Shown piece by piece: positions 29,385 through 39,263 of a stretch of 64,000 nt of DNA. The DNA is from Hellea sp. (lineage in GTDB: Bacteria; Pseudomonadota; Alphaproteobacteria; Caulobacterales; Maricaulaceae), in NCBI GenBank assembly GCA_028224375.1, contig JAOIVW010000007.1:58275-122274 (forward strand), in the 5' to 3' direction. The position numbers and the translations under genes were made by a program. Every line of letters starts with the position of its first letter. Position 1 is the first letter of the stretch. The notes below the pieces were generated by a model that saw only the letters and a list, made by a program, of their open reading frames with translations, was not told the origin of the DNA and ran no database searches.

Positions 29385-29435
29385 TTGCATCTGAAAACAA
29401 CGCCCCTATATAGGCTCAAAGCCTTTTAGGGGCGT
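29385..29435 (+). promoter_or_regulatory. Candidate yajC-secDF promoter overlapping a strong hairpin
   Basis: TTGCAT (29385-29390) and TATATA (29407-29412) with a 16-base spacer resemble a housekeeping promoter. The same DNA forms a 9-base-pair stem, ACGCCCCTA/TAGGGGCGT (29400-29408 with 29427-29435), with an inner GGCT/AGCC. The hairpin lacks a T-run, so a terminator for the LysM gene is possible but weaker. yajC starts 20 bases downstream. Confidence 0.4.
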
Positions 29436-29454
29436 ATTCATTTCAGGGATCGAT

Positions 29455-29787
29455 ATGTTTTCACTCATTATGCAAGCAGCACCGGCCGGCGGTGGAATGG
29501 GAGCCATTGGGTCGTTTTTACCCATTTTGCTCATCGGTGTAATTTTTTACTTCCTTCTTATCCGTCCTCAAAATCAGCGCATGAAGGCACACCGCCAAAT
29601 GCTCTCGGAAGTCGCGCGCGGAGATACAATTGTTACCAATGGCGGCCTTATTGGTAAAGTCAAAAAGGTTGCGGATGATGAACTCACCGTCAATTTTAAC
29701 GGGACTGAAATGAAGCTCGTGCGCTCCATGATTGCGGATGTCCGTAATAAGACCGCGCCCGCCAATGATACCGGCAAAAAGAAGTAA
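29455..29787 (+). CDS. yajC: Preprotein translocase subunit YajC
   Basis: 110 residues with one membrane helix (GSFLPILLIGVIFYFLLIRPQNQRMKAH, the YajC signature RPQ) and a small soluble domain (EVARGDTIVTNGGLIGKVKKV). It associates with SecDF. First gene of yajC-secD-secF. Confidence 0.95.
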   Translation: MFSLIMQAAPAGGGMGAIGSFLPILLIGVIFYFLLIRPQNQRMKAHRQMLSEVARGDTIVTNGGLIGKVKKVADDELTVNFNGTEMKLVRSMIADVRNKTAPANDTGKKK

Positions 29788-29824
29788 TTTTTCGTTTAAC
29801 CCTGCCTAGCAACGGACACTGCCC

Positions 29825-31453
29825 ATGCTGTTCTTCTCCAAATGGAAAATCACTCTGATACTCGGGGCTTTGTTGCTGGGCTTTTTCTTTGCCTTGCCCA
29901 ATGCTTTGCCTTCAGAGACACGGGCGAAAATGCCGGGCATGTTTCAGCGCACCATTAATCTGGGACTGGATTTGCAGGGCGGGGCGCATATGCTTCTCGA
30001 AGTCGATTTGACGAGCGTAATATCGCAAGCTCTTGAAAATGAACGAGATACCATCAGAGACGGTTTCCGCGAGGCTGACCGCCTTCGCACTGAAACTATT
30101 CGCGTCGATAATGAGAATGACGCGGTTATTGTTCGCCTCCGGGATGCGGCAGATAGCGATAAAGCCTTTGAACTTTTGCGCGGCATGTCAAAGGCTGTTG
30201 ATCCGCAAAGTCTTTCAAATGATAAAACAACAAAAGTTGAAAAGCTGAGCGCTAAAGATTTTCGCGTTACGATTACAGAAGCTAATATCGCTGATATTCA
30301 AAAGCGCACGATTGCGCAATCTATGAATGTTTTGCGCCGCCGTATTGATCCCCAAGGGACAACGGAAATGACAATCGCGCCTGAGGGAGATGATCGTATT
30401 CTCTTGCAAATTCCGGGCGCAAAGAATGTCGATGATATTAAGAGCGTGATTAATAAAACCGCCAACCTCGCCTTTCATATGGTGCGTAAGGAAAGCAACA
30501 ATGAAGCGGCTATGGAACTCGCCAGGCGAGAAGGTTCGTTGAGTAAAGTCCCGCCAGGTGCAGCTTACTTCCCAGAAGAGGAGGGCGGCGGACTTATTGT
30601 TGAGCGGCGCACGAAGATTACGGGTGAATGCTTAAAAACCTCAAGTGAAGGTCTCCATCCCGAAGGTAATTACCCGATTGTGAACTTCACCTTCAACATT
30701 CGCTGCGCGCGATTATTCGGAGAACTCACGCAGAAAAACATCGGACAACGCTTCGCGGTCGTCTTGGATGATGTCATCATTACCGCGCCGCGTATTAACG
30801 GCGCGATTACGGGCGGCTCGGGTTTTATCGAGGGTAGCTTTACACTGGAAAGTGCGCGTGAGCTTTCACTCTTGCTAAATGCGGGCGCGCTTCCGGCCAA
30901 ACTCGTCATTGTCGAAGAACGCACAGTCGGGCCTGGCCTTGGGCAAGACTCGATTAATGCCGGTAAAATTGCCTCGATCATTGGCCTCGCAGGTGTTGGG
31001 TTATTTATGTGGCTTTCTTATGGGCTGCGTTTCGGAACGATTGCCAACATAGCTCTGGCGACAAATATTATTTTAATCGCAGGCGCTTTGTCCCTTATGG
31101 GCGCAACGCTGACCCTGCCGGGGATTGCGGGTATCATCCTGACGATTGGTATGGCGGTTGATGCGAACGTGCTTATCTTTGAGAGGATACGAGAGGAGGC
31201 CCATTTAGGGCGTCCGCCTGTCAATGCGATTGAGACAGGGTATCGCCGATCACTTGCGCCTATTTTAGATGCTAACATTACGACGCTGATTGCGGCTGTA
31301 ACCTTATATTTCGTCGGTTCAGGGCCGGTTCGCGGCTTTGCGGTGACCCTCGCCATTGGGATCATCATGTCCGTCTTTACCGCTGTTGTTGTCGCCCGCC
31401 TTATCACCGCGACTTGGCTGCGCCGTAAGCGCCCCAAGAGCTTACCGATTTAG
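29825..31453 (+). CDS. secD: Protein translocase subunit SecD
   Basis: 542 residues: N-terminal helix, the conserved INLGLDLQGGAHMLLEVD start of the large periplasmic domain, and a C-terminal RND-type six-helix region with GMAVDANVLIFERIREE. Uses the proton motive force to pull exported proteins through SecYEG. A 15-base gap separates it from secF. Confidence 0.97.
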   Translation: MLFFSKWKITLILGALLLGFFFALPNALPSETRAKMPGMFQRTINLGLDLQGGAHMLLEVDLTSVISQALENERDTIRDGFREADRLRTETIRVDNENDAVIVRLRDAADSDKAFELLRGMSKAVDPQSLSNDKTTKVEKLSAKDFRVTITEANIADIQKRTIAQSMNVLRRRIDPQGTTEMTIAPEGDDRILLQIPGAKNVDDIKSVINKTANLAFHMVRKESNNEAAMELARREGSLSKVPPGAAYFPEEEGGGLIVERRTKITGECLKTSSEGLHPEGNYPIVNFTFNIRCARLFGELTQKNIGQRFAVVLDDVIITAPRINGAITGGSGFIEGSFTLESARELSLLLNAGALPAKLVIVEERTVGPGLGQDSINAGKIASIIGLAGVGLFMWLSYGLRFGTIANIALATNIILIAGALSLMGATLTLPGIAGIILTIGMAVDANVLIFERIREEAHLGRPPVNAIETGYRRSLAPILDANITTLIAAVTLYFVGSGPVRGFAVTLAIGIIMSVFTAVVVARLITATWLRRKRPKSLPI

Positions 31454-31468
31454 GAAGAGAGAAAGACC

Positions 31469-32467
31469 ATGAAAGATATTTCCCTCGTAAAGTTTTTTCC
31501 TATGGAGCCGAAGGTTCCGTTTCTGAGTATCCGAACGCTTGCGGCTTTGCTCTCGACAATCGCGATTATTGCCTCTTTGGCTCTATTCTCAGTGCGCGGA
31601 CTTAATTACGGTATCGACTTTACCGGCGGTACAGTGATTGAAATTGATACAGGCACGACACCTGATTTGGCAAAAATCCGAACCGTTGTAGCGGATGCGG
31701 GTTTCCCCGGAGCCTCTGTCCAAGGAATTGCGCCGGATGCCTCCAGTACTTTGGACCATGATTATGTGCGTATTGGTATTCCGCTTCAGCCTGAGACAGA
31801 AGAGACGGGAGCTCAAGCTCAGCAAATCGCTATGAAAGCAACACAGGACGCCCTCGTTGCTAATATTGATGGCTTTGACGGGCCTGAGGATATTCGCAGC
31901 CAAGAGGCCGTGGGTTCTGCCGTTTCAGGAGAGCTGAGGACGAAGGGGGCTTTGGCCGTGGGGCTCGCGCTGTTGATGGTGCTGGCCTATATTTGGTTCC
32001 GTTTTGAATGGCAGTTTGGTATGGGCGCGGTGATTGCGCTATTCCATGACGTTATTCTGACCATTGGTGTTTTCTCGCTGACGCAGATTGAATTTAACCT
32101 CTCTATTATTGCGGCTATCCTGACCATTGTCGGTTACTCTCTTAACGATACGGTGATTGTCTATGACCGAATCCGAGAGAATTTGCGTAAATATAAAAAG
32201 ATGCCATTGCCGGAAGTGCTGAACCTCTCGATTAATGACACGCTATCTCGGACGATTTTGACATCTTTCACAACGCTTTTGGCTCTATTCGCGCTTTATA
32301 CGCTTGGCGGATCTGGTCTGCGCGGCTTCTCATTCGCGATGATTTGGGGTGTCTTTGTCGGGACTTATTCCTCCATCTTCGTGGCGTCTCCATTGCTGCT
32401 TATGCTTAAGCTAAAGCGCGGCGTGAATACAGGTAATGCCGAGAAGGCTGAAGCAAGACTTACGTAA
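31469..32467 (+). CDS. secF: Protein translocase subunit SecF
   Basis: 332 residues with the SecF pattern: the first helix followed by GLNYGIDFTGGTVIEI, then VGYSLNDTVIVYDRIRENLRKYKKMPL and SINDTLSRTILTSFTTLLAL. Partner of SecD. In many alphaproteobacteria this gene is followed by a Mth938-domain gene and the NDUFAF6-like gene; here a nickel-SOD operon on the opposite strand lies between. Confidence 0.97.
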   Translation: MKDISLVKFFPMEPKVPFLSIRTLAALLSTIAIIASLALFSVRGLNYGIDFTGGTVIEIDTGTTPDLAKIRTVVADAGFPGASVQGIAPDASSTLDHDYVRIGIPLQPETEETGAQAQQIAMKATQDALVANIDGFDGPEDIRSQEAVGSAVSGELRTKGALAVGLALLMVLAYIWFRFEWQFGMGAVIALFHDVILTIGVFSLTQIEFNLSIIAAILTIVGYSLNDTVIVYDRIRENLRKYKKMPLPEVLNLSINDTLSRTILTSFTTLLALFALYTLGGSGLRGFSFAMIWGVFVGTYSSIFVASPLLLMLKLKRGVNTGNAEKAEARLT

Positions 32468-32469
32468 GT

Positions 32470-32766
32470 TCAAGGTTTTCTCAAACCTTTAGGGCCAATG
32501 ATCCTGACAACCTGACCCACAATGCGGTCGGCTTCAACGGATCCTATTAGGCTTGCCGGTGTGGAAGCTTGGGCATTGTCACCGACGAAGAAATATTTGT
32601 TGCCTTCAACCTTTTCAAGGCGTTTGATGATACGCCCTAAATCAATATGGTTGATGACATAAAGAAGCCCCGCCTGATACAGGCGAGGCTTTTTTGTTAT
32701 AACGTAATCACCATCCTCAAGAGTCGGCAACATGGAGTCGCCGCTGACTTTGATAATTTTTAGCAT
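32470..32766 (-). CDS. sodX: Nickel-type superoxide dismutase maturation protease
   Basis: A 98-residue S24/S26-type peptidase. Catalytic Ser11 lies in SGDSMLPTL and the general-base Lys48 in IIKRLEKVEG, followed by the VGDN motif (61-64). No membrane helix is visible. SodX removes the propeptide of SodN so that the new N-terminal His can bind nickel. It lies 6 bases after sodN on the same strand, and its end nearly abuts secF. Confidence 0.88.
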   Translation of the reverse strand: MLKIIKVSGDSMLPTLEDGDYVITKKPRLYQAGLLYVINHIDLGRIIKRLEKVEGNKYFFVGDNAQASTPASLIGSVEADRIVGQVVRIIGPKGLRKP

Positions 32767-32772
32767 ATGAGG

Positions 32773-33264
32773 CTAGAGGTCAGGTTCGACAACTTTGACT
32801 TTAGGCTCATAAGGGCAAGTGACTGTTTTCGTCTTAACGCCTTTCATATCCCAGAACATTTCTGAAAACTCATTGCAGAGCGTAACAAGCTTTTCGCCGT
32901 CTTCGCGGTGCAAGTCTTGCTTACAGGCAGACCCGGCAACCATGATGCTGTGAGCAAGAGCATGGGCATTAGGATGCTTCTCAAGCTTATCACCTTTCAT
33001 AAAGTCACCCCAAATAACGCGGACTTCGTGTTTGACGAGTTCAGCCTGTTTTTCTTTCTCGGCTGTATTACGCGCAACTTGCATCGCAAAAGCGGTGTCA
33101 GACAGGCCTTTATCTTTCAGGCTCAATAGAATGTCGATTTGGCGAAGGGTTGATACGGCGTGATACATCACGGCGCGGGCGTCATAAACGCCGCAAGGAA
33201 TGTCGCAATGGGCGGAGGCTTCATCAATAGAGCCGTCAAATTTTGAAACTAATGTATGTAACAT
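32773..33264 (-). CDS. sodN: Nickel-containing superoxide dismutase
   Basis: 163 residues. The nickel hook is H19-C20-D21-I22-P23-C24-G25-V26-Y27, differing from the canonical HCDLPCGVY only by Leu to Ile. The preceding 18 residues are the propeptide expected to be cut by SodX. The rest forms the four-helix bundle that makes hexamers. It converts superoxide to O2 and H2O2 in the cytoplasm using Ni. Ni-SODs are common in marine bacteria that need to save iron. Confidence 0.96.
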   Translation of the reverse strand: MLHTLVSKFDGSIDEASAHCDIPCGVYDARAVMYHAVSTLRQIDILLSLKDKGLSDTAFAMQVARNTAEKEKQAELVKHEVRVIWGDFMKGDKLEKHPNAHALAHSIMVAGSACKQDLHREDGEKLVTLCNEFSEMFWDMKGVKTKTVTCPYEPKVKVVEPDL

Positions 33265-33267
33265 ATC

Positions 33268-33471
33268 TTAGGCCTTTTTCTTTACTGCTTTGTAGATAAG
33301 CGCTGAGATTACAACGCCGCCAATGACAGCGAAGAGGCTGTGAGTGGGGCTTGAAAGCCAGTGAATGGCTGTTGCGAAAAAGCTATGGGAATGTTCGCCG
33401 TCATGGGCGAGGGCGGGTGAGGCAGCGGCGAGCGCCACGGCAACAGCTGAAAGCGTTTTGAGTGTTTTCAT
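33268..33471 (-). CDS. Small exported/membrane protein with His-rich N-terminus, first gene of the Ni-SOD operon
   Basis: 67 residues. A signal peptide ends at LA/HDG (residue 22). The predicted mature protein begins with a His-rich stretch (HDGEHSH, plus two more His before residue 50), followed by one membrane helix (LFAVIGGVVISALIYKAV) and a Lys-rich tail. It is separated from sodN by three bases. The His-rich periplasmic end and operon position suggest a nickel-handling role, but no family is recognised and this is inference. Confidence 0.75.
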   Translation of the reverse strand: MKTLKTLSAVAVALAAASPALAHDGEHSHSFFATAIHWLSSPTHSLFAVIGGVVISALIYKAVKKKA

Positions 33472-33500
33472 CAGGGAGTCCTCTCTAGTGATGTAAATCC

Positions 33501-33512
33501 GTAACCGTTTAC
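33501..33512. promoter_or_regulatory. Imperfect palindrome in the Ni-SOD operon leader
   Basis: GTAACCGTTTAC is symmetric except for one pair and is centred on CG, like LacI-family operators. It lies about 30 bases upstream of the first Ni-SOD operon gene. Function is speculative. Confidence 0.3.
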
Positions 33513-33532
33513 GATTGCCTATAACTTAGCGG

Positions 33533-33564
33533 TTGGGAGCAGACACGCAACCATGCTATATAAT
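33533..33564 (+). promoter_or_regulatory. Candidate promoter of the NDUFAF6-like gene
   Basis: TTGGGA (33533-33538) and an AT-rich -10, TATATAAT (33557-33564), with an 18-base spacer to TATATA. It is divergent from the Ni-SOD operon, 50 bases ahead of the ATG at 33616. Confidence 0.4.
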
Positions 33565-33615
33565 TTATTCGGGGATAGACCCGCTAACTTGCCATAAGAG
33601 TCTTCAAAACGACCC

Positions 33616-34368
33616 ATGTTATCCGAACCGACCCTTGCTCAATTGAAATCTGTTGACCCTGACCGCCTTCGCGCCGCTGTCTTTGCTGACAAAGAGGGAC
33701 GGGAGAGATTGCAGCTGCTCTACGCCTTTCATTACGAGCTCGCAAAAGTGCCCGAATTGGTGAGTGAACCCATTGTGGGGCAAATCCGTTATCAATGGTG
33801 GCGCGACGCTATTGCCGAAATTTACGAAGGTAGGCTTGTGCGCAAACACGAGATTGCCACGCCTTTAGCGGGCGTTTTGAAAGACTATGATGTGCCGCGT
33901 TTTTGGGTGGATAGGTTGATTGATGGCCGCGAGAGAGATTTAGACCCACGGCCATTTGCGAATCTGGACGAGGCGAAAGAGTATTGCCGCCAAACCTCAG
34001 GGGTCTTAATGCAAATTGCCGTAAAGCTTCTAGGCACTGAGCCCGATGACGCAGTTCTGGCCGCTGGGGAAGCTTGGGGCTTGACGGGACTGGCCCGCGC
34101 TTATGCGTATTATCAAAAGGGTATGCTCAGCGAGCTTGATTTTAAAGCGCTGTGCCGCGCAGCACAGGATAGCCGCAATATCGCGTCCAAAGGACTTAAG
34201 GCTTTGCCAAGCACAGCTTTCCCCGCCGTGGCTTATGCGGCGCTTGTACCTAAATTTATCTCGCGGCTGACCCATTCAAAACACGACCCTGCTACAATGA
34301 GCGTATCTTACGGGCCCATCTTAAAGCAGTTACGCTTGATGGGCGCAGTGATGCGGGGTAAGATTTAA
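33616..34368 (+). CDS. Squalene/phytoene synthase-fold protein, NDUFAF6-like
   Basis: 250 residues of the trans-isoprenyl synthase fold: LQLLYAFHYELAKVPELVSEPIVGQIRYQWWRDAIAEIYEG and YCRQTSGVLMQIAVKLLG. The Asp-rich motifs needed for prenyl diphosphate binding (DxxxD) are not apparent. This fits the alphaproteobacterial relatives of mitochondrial NDUFAF6, a complex I assembly factor, better than a carotenoid enzyme. With MidA (NDUFAF7-like) at 5.5-6.6 kb, the window has two complex I assembly homologues. Confidence 0.78.
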   Translation: MLSEPTLAQLKSVDPDRLRAAVFADKEGRERLQLLYAFHYELAKVPELVSEPIVGQIRYQWWRDAIAEIYEGRLVRKHEIATPLAGVLKDYDVPRFWVDRLIDGRERDLDPRPFANLDEAKEYCRQTSGVLMQIAVKLLGTEPDDAVLAAGEAWGLTGLARAYAYYQKGMLSELDFKALCRAAQDSRNIASKGLKALPSTAFPAVAYAALVPKFISRLTHSKHDPATMSVSYGPILKQLRLMGAVMRGKI

Positions 34369-34386
34369 AAAATTAAGGGGAGTCGC

Positions 34387-36003
34387 ATGACACAAACAGC
34401 AGAACAGCCAAAACAAAAGGGCTTTTTAGGATGGGTGGAACGCAGCGGGAATAAGCTGCCTGACCCTGTGTTTATCTTCTTTTATTTGATCCTGTTCCTT
34501 GTGGCTGTTTCTGTCGTTTGTAGCTTGTTAGGTGTTTCTGCGGCCCACCCAACAAAAGTCGATGCGTCTGGTAATCCTGAGGTTATCAAAGGGCTTAGCC
34601 TTTTAGCGCCCGAGAACATCCAACGGCTTTGGGTAGAAATGCCAAAAACCTTCACGCATTTTCACCCTATTGGCTATGTATTAGTCGTGATGCTGGGGGC
34701 AGGGGTCGCTGAACGCTCTGGTCTATTTGCCAGTGCCATTAAAGCGGCTTTGCGTAATTCGCCCAAATTTCTTCTCACGCCTATGGTTGCCCTCGTAGCC
34801 ATGCTCTCTAACCACGCCGCTGATGCGGGTTATGTTGTTATGATACCTCTCGCGGCGATTATTTTTGCGGCGGCGGGACGTCATCCCTTAGCGGGTATTG
34901 CCTGTGGGTTTGCGGGTGTCTCAGGGGGCTTTTCAGCCAACATCGCGCCGGGCCAACTCGACGCGCTGCTCTATGGCATCACGGAGACAGCTTATGAAGC
35001 CAGCTCGATTGATGCGGGCTGGACGGCAAATATAGCCGGAAACTCCTATTTCATCTTTGCCTTACTGGTTATTTATTTGCCTCTGATTTGGGTAGTTACA
35101 GATAAAATTATTGAACCCAGGCTTGGGAAATGGGTGCCCGATAGCGGTAGCGATATGGCCTCTTATGGCAATGAAAATAAACCTCTGACGGATGAACAGC
35201 GCAAGGGTCTGCGCTGGGCGCTTTATGCGTTGCTCGGCGTGTGTCTGGCTTGGGCCTTGATGACCTTTATGCCGGGCCGGCCTCTTTATGATCCAACGGC
35301 CTGTCCAGTGGATCAAGCGCAGGCCGGGCTTTGCGCGCCGATTTCAAATTACGGACCGTTCTTTAGATCACTCGTCGCCGGATTTATGATATTGTTTCTG
35401 GCTGCAGGCTGGGCTTATGGCAAAGCGGCAGGCACGATTAAAAACCAAAAAGATCTGATCGACATGATGAGTGAGGCCATGAAGGATATGGGCTATTATC
35501 TCGTCCTCATGTTTGCGGCAGCGCATTTCGTAGCGATGTTTAACTGGTCTAATTTGGGTCTGGTTTCAGCTGTTCACGGGGCCGACGCTATTCAGTCAAG
35601 CGGTCTGCCTTTGCCAATTGTGCTGGGTTTAATTGTGCTCTTTGCGGGCTTACTGAACCTATTTGTTGGGTCATCCTCAGCTAAGTGGGCTTTACTGGCT
35701 CCGGTATTGGTGCCGATGTTATTGCTCTTAGGCGTCAGCCCAGATGCCGCAACTGCCGTCTACCGCGTAGGCGACGGGGCGACGAATATCATTACGCCGC
35801 TCATGGTCTATTTCCCGCTTGTCTTGGTCTTCGCGCAGCGCTGGACAAAAAATTTCGGTATAGGGTCATTGACGGCGATGATGATTCCTTATTCAATTTG
35901 GATGCTCTTTACGGGGGTCATTCTTGTTATGCTCTGGATTATGCTGGGATGGGACTTCGGCCCAGGAGCACCGGCTCAGCTCTTGATACCGACGGTTAAC
36001 TGA
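34387..36003 (+). CDS. AbgT-family transporter
   Basis: 538 residues with about eleven helices. Family blocks include GWVERSGNKLPDPVFIFFYLIL, GVAERSGLFASAIKAAL, SNHAADAGYVVMIPLAAIIF and the late GDGATNIITPLMVYFPL. AbgT proteins import p-aminobenzoyl-glutamate or export sulfonamides. The stop TGA shares a base with the next ATG, so the pair with DUF4153 is translationally coupled. Confidence 0.93.
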   Translation: MTQTAEQPKQKGFLGWVERSGNKLPDPVFIFFYLILFLVAVSVVCSLLGVSAAHPTKVDASGNPEVIKGLSLLAPENIQRLWVEMPKTFTHFHPIGYVLVVMLGAGVAERSGLFASAIKAALRNSPKFLLTPMVALVAMLSNHAADAGYVVMIPLAAIIFAAAGRHPLAGIACGFAGVSGGFSANIAPGQLDALLYGITETAYEASSIDAGWTANIAGNSYFIFALLVIYLPLIWVVTDKIIEPRLGKWVPDSGSDMASYGNENKPLTDEQRKGLRWALYALLGVCLAWALMTFMPGRPLYDPTACPVDQAQAGLCAPISNYGPFFRSLVAGFMILFLAAGWAYGKAAGTIKNQKDLIDMMSEAMKDMGYYLVLMFAAAHFVAMFNWSNLGLVSAVHGADAIQSSGLPLPIVLGLIVLFAGLLNLFVGSSSAKWALLAPVLVPMLLLLGVSPDAATAVYRVGDGATNIITPLMVYFPLVLVFAQRWTKNFGIGSLTAMMIPYSIWMLFTGVILVMLWIMLGWDFGPGAPAQLLIPTVN

Positions 36004-37775
36004 TGAAGGCAGGCCTGAAACGTTGGATAGGCCGCACACCTGACATCAGCGCGGTGGTAGCGCGCTTTCCGGTGGCTGTCGCCCTTATGGCGATATTCAC
36101 GATTATCATTATTATTTTTGATAATTTTGGCCATAACGACTCCTTATCCCGGATGCTTGCTGGGCTGGTTATTGGGGCCTATCTTTCCTTTTGTGTGACG
36201 GTTGCACGCGAAGCAAAAGATCAATCCCCAGCTTATGGTTTGCAAATCGCTCTGGCTGTAATCATTGCTGTTATCGCATGGTTCTCTAAAGAGTTACGCT
36301 TTAACCTCCCCATGGCGATTGGCGCTGTTCTTTTAGTTCTAGGGAATATGGTCATATGGCGAAAATCGCGCGATGATCTTCATGTTTGGGACTTCACCCA
36401 TAAAATTTGGACAGGAGCCGTTTTTGCAACAGTTGGCTCCGTCATTTTTACGTTAGGTGTTTTTGCCATAAGCGAGGCTCTTAGGTCGCTCTTTGGAATC
36501 AACATGCAATATTTGGTTCAGGATTATATATTACCCGTCGGCTTAGGGTTTCTGGCGCCGCTTTATTGGCTCTCGACAGCGCCGCATGTGGATGAAAGTT
36601 GTCAGGAGCTTCACGATAATCCGGGTTTCGTGTCCAAAGCGGTGTCCTTTATGGGCACATGGCTTCTCTCGCCACTGACGCTGATTTACGCGCTTATTTT
36701 ACTGGCCTATGGCGTAAAAATTATTCTAGCAGGAAGTTTGCCGAAAGGTGAAATTGCGCAGCTAACAACGCCTTTTCTTTTAGTCGGCACTCTAACGTGG
36801 TTGGTGCTTGAGCCGCCTTTTATCCAAAGCAAAGCCCTAGCAAAACTCTTCCGCAGGCTTTGGTTTCCGCTCTCTATTCCCGCGGCGCTTATGCTCGCGA
36901 TATCAGTCGGTGTGCGCATCAGAGAATATGGTTTTACGCCAGAACGGATTGCTTTGTTCTTAGCCGTGTTTTGGGCCTTAAGTGTAGGGCTCTGGTTTAC
37001 CATTGGCCCCAAAGCCAAACGTGACATACGGATTGTTCCAGGCTTTGCGGCTTTGCTATTGGTTATCGGGGCTTTCGGCGCAGAAGCTTTGAGCCTTAGT
37101 AATCAAAAGTCCCGCGCCATATCGGGTCTCAAGCAAGCCGGTATTATGTCTGATGACGGAGTTGTGCGTCCGCTGAGTGAGGTCAAAATCACAGATGAAA
37201 AGGCGGCCGCGAAAGCAAAAGGCAGTTTGGCTTATCTGACACGAAACGAAGAGACGAAAGTCTTGAACAAAATATTTTCTGGCGCGGAGAATATTCCTAA
37301 GTTTGAAAAATTCAATAATGCAGGTCTAAACGAGCGTTTGGCTTTGGAGAAAATTCAAACGGGTTCAGACCCTTATCAAAACCCTGCGATCACCTATGAT
37401 ACCGAAGACAAGGTGATCGATGTTGCGGGATATTCCACAGTGTATGGGCCATATACCTATTACAGCTCAGAGAATAACGGGCCGCTCACCATGCATAATG
37501 CAGATGGCTTCGAGATTAAGGGTGACAAAAGCCGCCTCACATTTACCCAAGATGATGTCACGCTTGGGGAGTTCGACATGAAGGCTTGGTTGAAAACCTT
37601 GCCCATCACAGGCAGCAAATATCAGGTTGAAAATAATAAGGTGTCAATCCTTAGAGAAGGCGAGCGAGAGATTGCTGTTCACATTATATCCATTGATCAT
37701 TGGAGAGATGGTTCAGACGGAGCCGATGTTACAACAGCTACACTTAAGTTTTTTGTTTTAACAAAAGGGTTTTAA
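36003..37775 (+). CDS. DUF4153-family polytopic membrane protein
   Basis: 590 residues: about ten membrane helices in the first 370, then a soluble C-terminal domain of about 220 residues outside the membrane. The helices with [13 protein letters not shown] and [32 protein letters not shown] match the DUF4153 pattern. Function is unknown. It is coupled to the AbgT transporter and convergent with trmFO (four-base overlap). Confidence 0.82.
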   Translation: MKAGLKRWIGRTPDISAVVARFPVAVALMAIFTIIIIIFDNFGHNDSLSRMLAGLVIGAYLSFCVTVAREAKDQSPAYGLQIALAVIIAVIAWFSKELRFNLPMAIGAVLLVLGNMVIWRKSRDDLHVWDFTHKIWTGAVFATVGSVIFTLGVFAISEALRSLFGINMQYLVQDYILPVGLGFLAPLYWLSTAPHVDESCQELHDNPGFVSKAVSFMGTWLLSPLTLIYALILLAYGVKIILAGSLPKGEIAQLTTPFLLVGTLTWLVLEPPFIQSKALAKLFRRLWFPLSIPAALMLAISVGVRIREYGFTPERIALFLAVFWALSVGLWFTIGPKAKRDIRIVPGFAALLLVIGAFGAEALSLSNQKSRAISGLKQAGIMSDDGVVRPLSEVKITDEKAAAKAKGSLAYLTRNEETKVLNKIFSGAENIPKFEKFNNAGLNERLALEKIQTGSDPYQNPAITYDTEDKVIDVAGYSTVYGPYTYYSSENNGPLTMHNADGFEIKGDKSRLTFTQDDVTLGEFDMKAWLKTLPITGSKYQVENNKVSILREGEREIAVHIISIDHWRDGSDGADVTTATLKFFVLTKGF

Positions 37776-39169
37776 GCCGCCACCCAACCTTCGATATCGC
37801 GCAAGGCCCGTTCAGCGAAATGACGCTTACGAAAACGGGTTTTGTTTTTCCCGCGTATATTCTTTCCGTCCTCGTCCTTATAGACAAGTCCTTCAATGGG
37901 CGGGAACAATCCAAAATTGACATTCATAGGTTGGAACTTGGCTTTAGGGCCCGTCATATATCCGCCTGTTACATGCTCGACTAATGAGCCCATGGCTGTT
38001 GTCAAAGGCGGCACAGGGTAAGTGTTTCCTCTGGCTTGAGCCGCCGCCATACGTCCGGTGATAATGCCTAAGGCCGCACTTTCGACATAACCTTCAACGC
38101 CCATAATTTGACCTGCGAATCGAATATCAGGACGCGAGTTCAGTTGTAGCTGATTGTTCAACAGCTTTGGCGAATTGATAAAGGTGTTGCGGTGAATGCC
38201 ACCGAGCCTAGCGAAGACAGCATTTTCTAATCCCGGTATGGCTTTGAAGATTTCTGCCTGCGCGCCATATTTCATCTTCGTCTGAAACCCGACCATATTA
38301 TAGAGCGTGCCGAGCGCATTATCTTGGCGAAGCTGGACAATGGCGTGGGCTTTGACCGTAGGGTTATGTTTATTGGTCAGGCCGACAGGTTTCATGGGGC
38401 CCCAGCGTAATGTCTCAGCGCCTCGCGCGGCCATGACTTCGATCGGCAGGCAGCTTTCAAAATAGGGCGTGTCTTTTTCAAACTCTTTGAATTCCGTCTT
38501 ATCCGACGCGACTAAAGCCTCAATGAAGGTTTCATATTGCTCTTTATCCAGCGGGCAGTTGATGTAATCCGCCCCGTCACCGCCTGGGCCCTTTTTATCA
38601 TATCGCGATTGCATCCAAGCTTTGGAAAAGTCGATAGAGTCTTTGTAAACAATCGGCGCAATGGCATCGAAAAAGGCTAGGCTGTCCTCACCCGTTTCAT
38701 CTAATATGGCATTGGCAAGCGAAGGCGCGGTGAGGGGGCCCGTCGCAATAATTGTATTACCCCACTCTTTGGGCGGGAGGCCTTTGACCTCGCCATATTC
38801 AATTGTCACCAGAGGGTGCTGCTGCAAGATAGTTGTAACCGCCTCAGAGAAAGCCTCACGGTCGACAGCCAAAGCCCCGCCAGCGGGAAGTTTGGTCATA
38901 TCACCCATGCCCATAATCAGGCTGTCGGATTTACGCATTTCCTCATGCAACACGCCCACGGCATTGCCTGTCTTGTCATCAGAGCGAAATGAGTTGGAGC
39001 AGACAAGCTCTGCAAAGCCGCTTGATTGATGGGCGTCTGTCATCCGTTTGGGGCGCATTTCATGGAGGATAACAGGCACGCCTTGGCGCACGCATTGCCA
39101 CGCGGCTTCGGATCCGGCCATGCCAGCGCCAATGATGTGAACAGGTTTTATATCTGGTGATGTTGTCAT
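37772..39169 (-). CDS. trmFO: Folate/FAD-dependent tRNA (uracil-54-C5)-methyltransferase
   Basis: 465-residue flavoprotein making ribothymidine-54 of tRNA using methylenetetrahydrofolate. The N-terminal FAD motif is [15 protein letters not shown], followed by the family blocks [30 protein letters not shown] and later [13 protein letters not shown]. The frame extends nine codons further to a TTG, but the ATG at 39169 gives the family N-terminus. TrmFO is typical of Gram-positives and alphaproteobacteria. Confidence 0.94.
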   Translation of the reverse strand: MTTSPDIKPVHIIGAGMAGSEAAWQCVRQGVPVILHEMRPKRMTDAHQSSGFAELVCSNSFRSDDKTGNAVGVLHEEMRKSDSLIMGMGDMTKLPAGGALAVDREAFSEAVTTILQQHPLVTIEYGEVKGLPPKEWGNTIIATGPLTAPSLANAILDETGEDSLAFFDAIAPIVYKDSIDFSKAWMQSRYDKKGPGGDGADYINCPLDKEQYETFIEALVASDKTEFKEFEKDTPYFESCLPIEVMAARGAETLRWGPMKPVGLTNKHNPTVKAHAIVQLRQDNALGTLYNMVGFQTKMKYGAQAEIFKAIPGLENAVFARLGGIHRNTFINSPKLLNNQLQLNSRPDIRFAGQIMGVEGYVESAALGIITGRMAAAQARGNTYPVPPLTTAMGSLVEHVTGGYMTGPKAKFQPMNVNFGLFPPIEGLVYKDEDGKNIRGKNKTRFRKRHFAERALRDIEGWVAA

Positions 39170-39263
39170 GAGCGCGATGTAGGCGAGGCGTAACAATAAG
39201 ACAAGCTTTGGCCTTCACCAGAAGCGAAGTTTCGCATAGAAAAGATTAAGGGAGAGCAGAATC

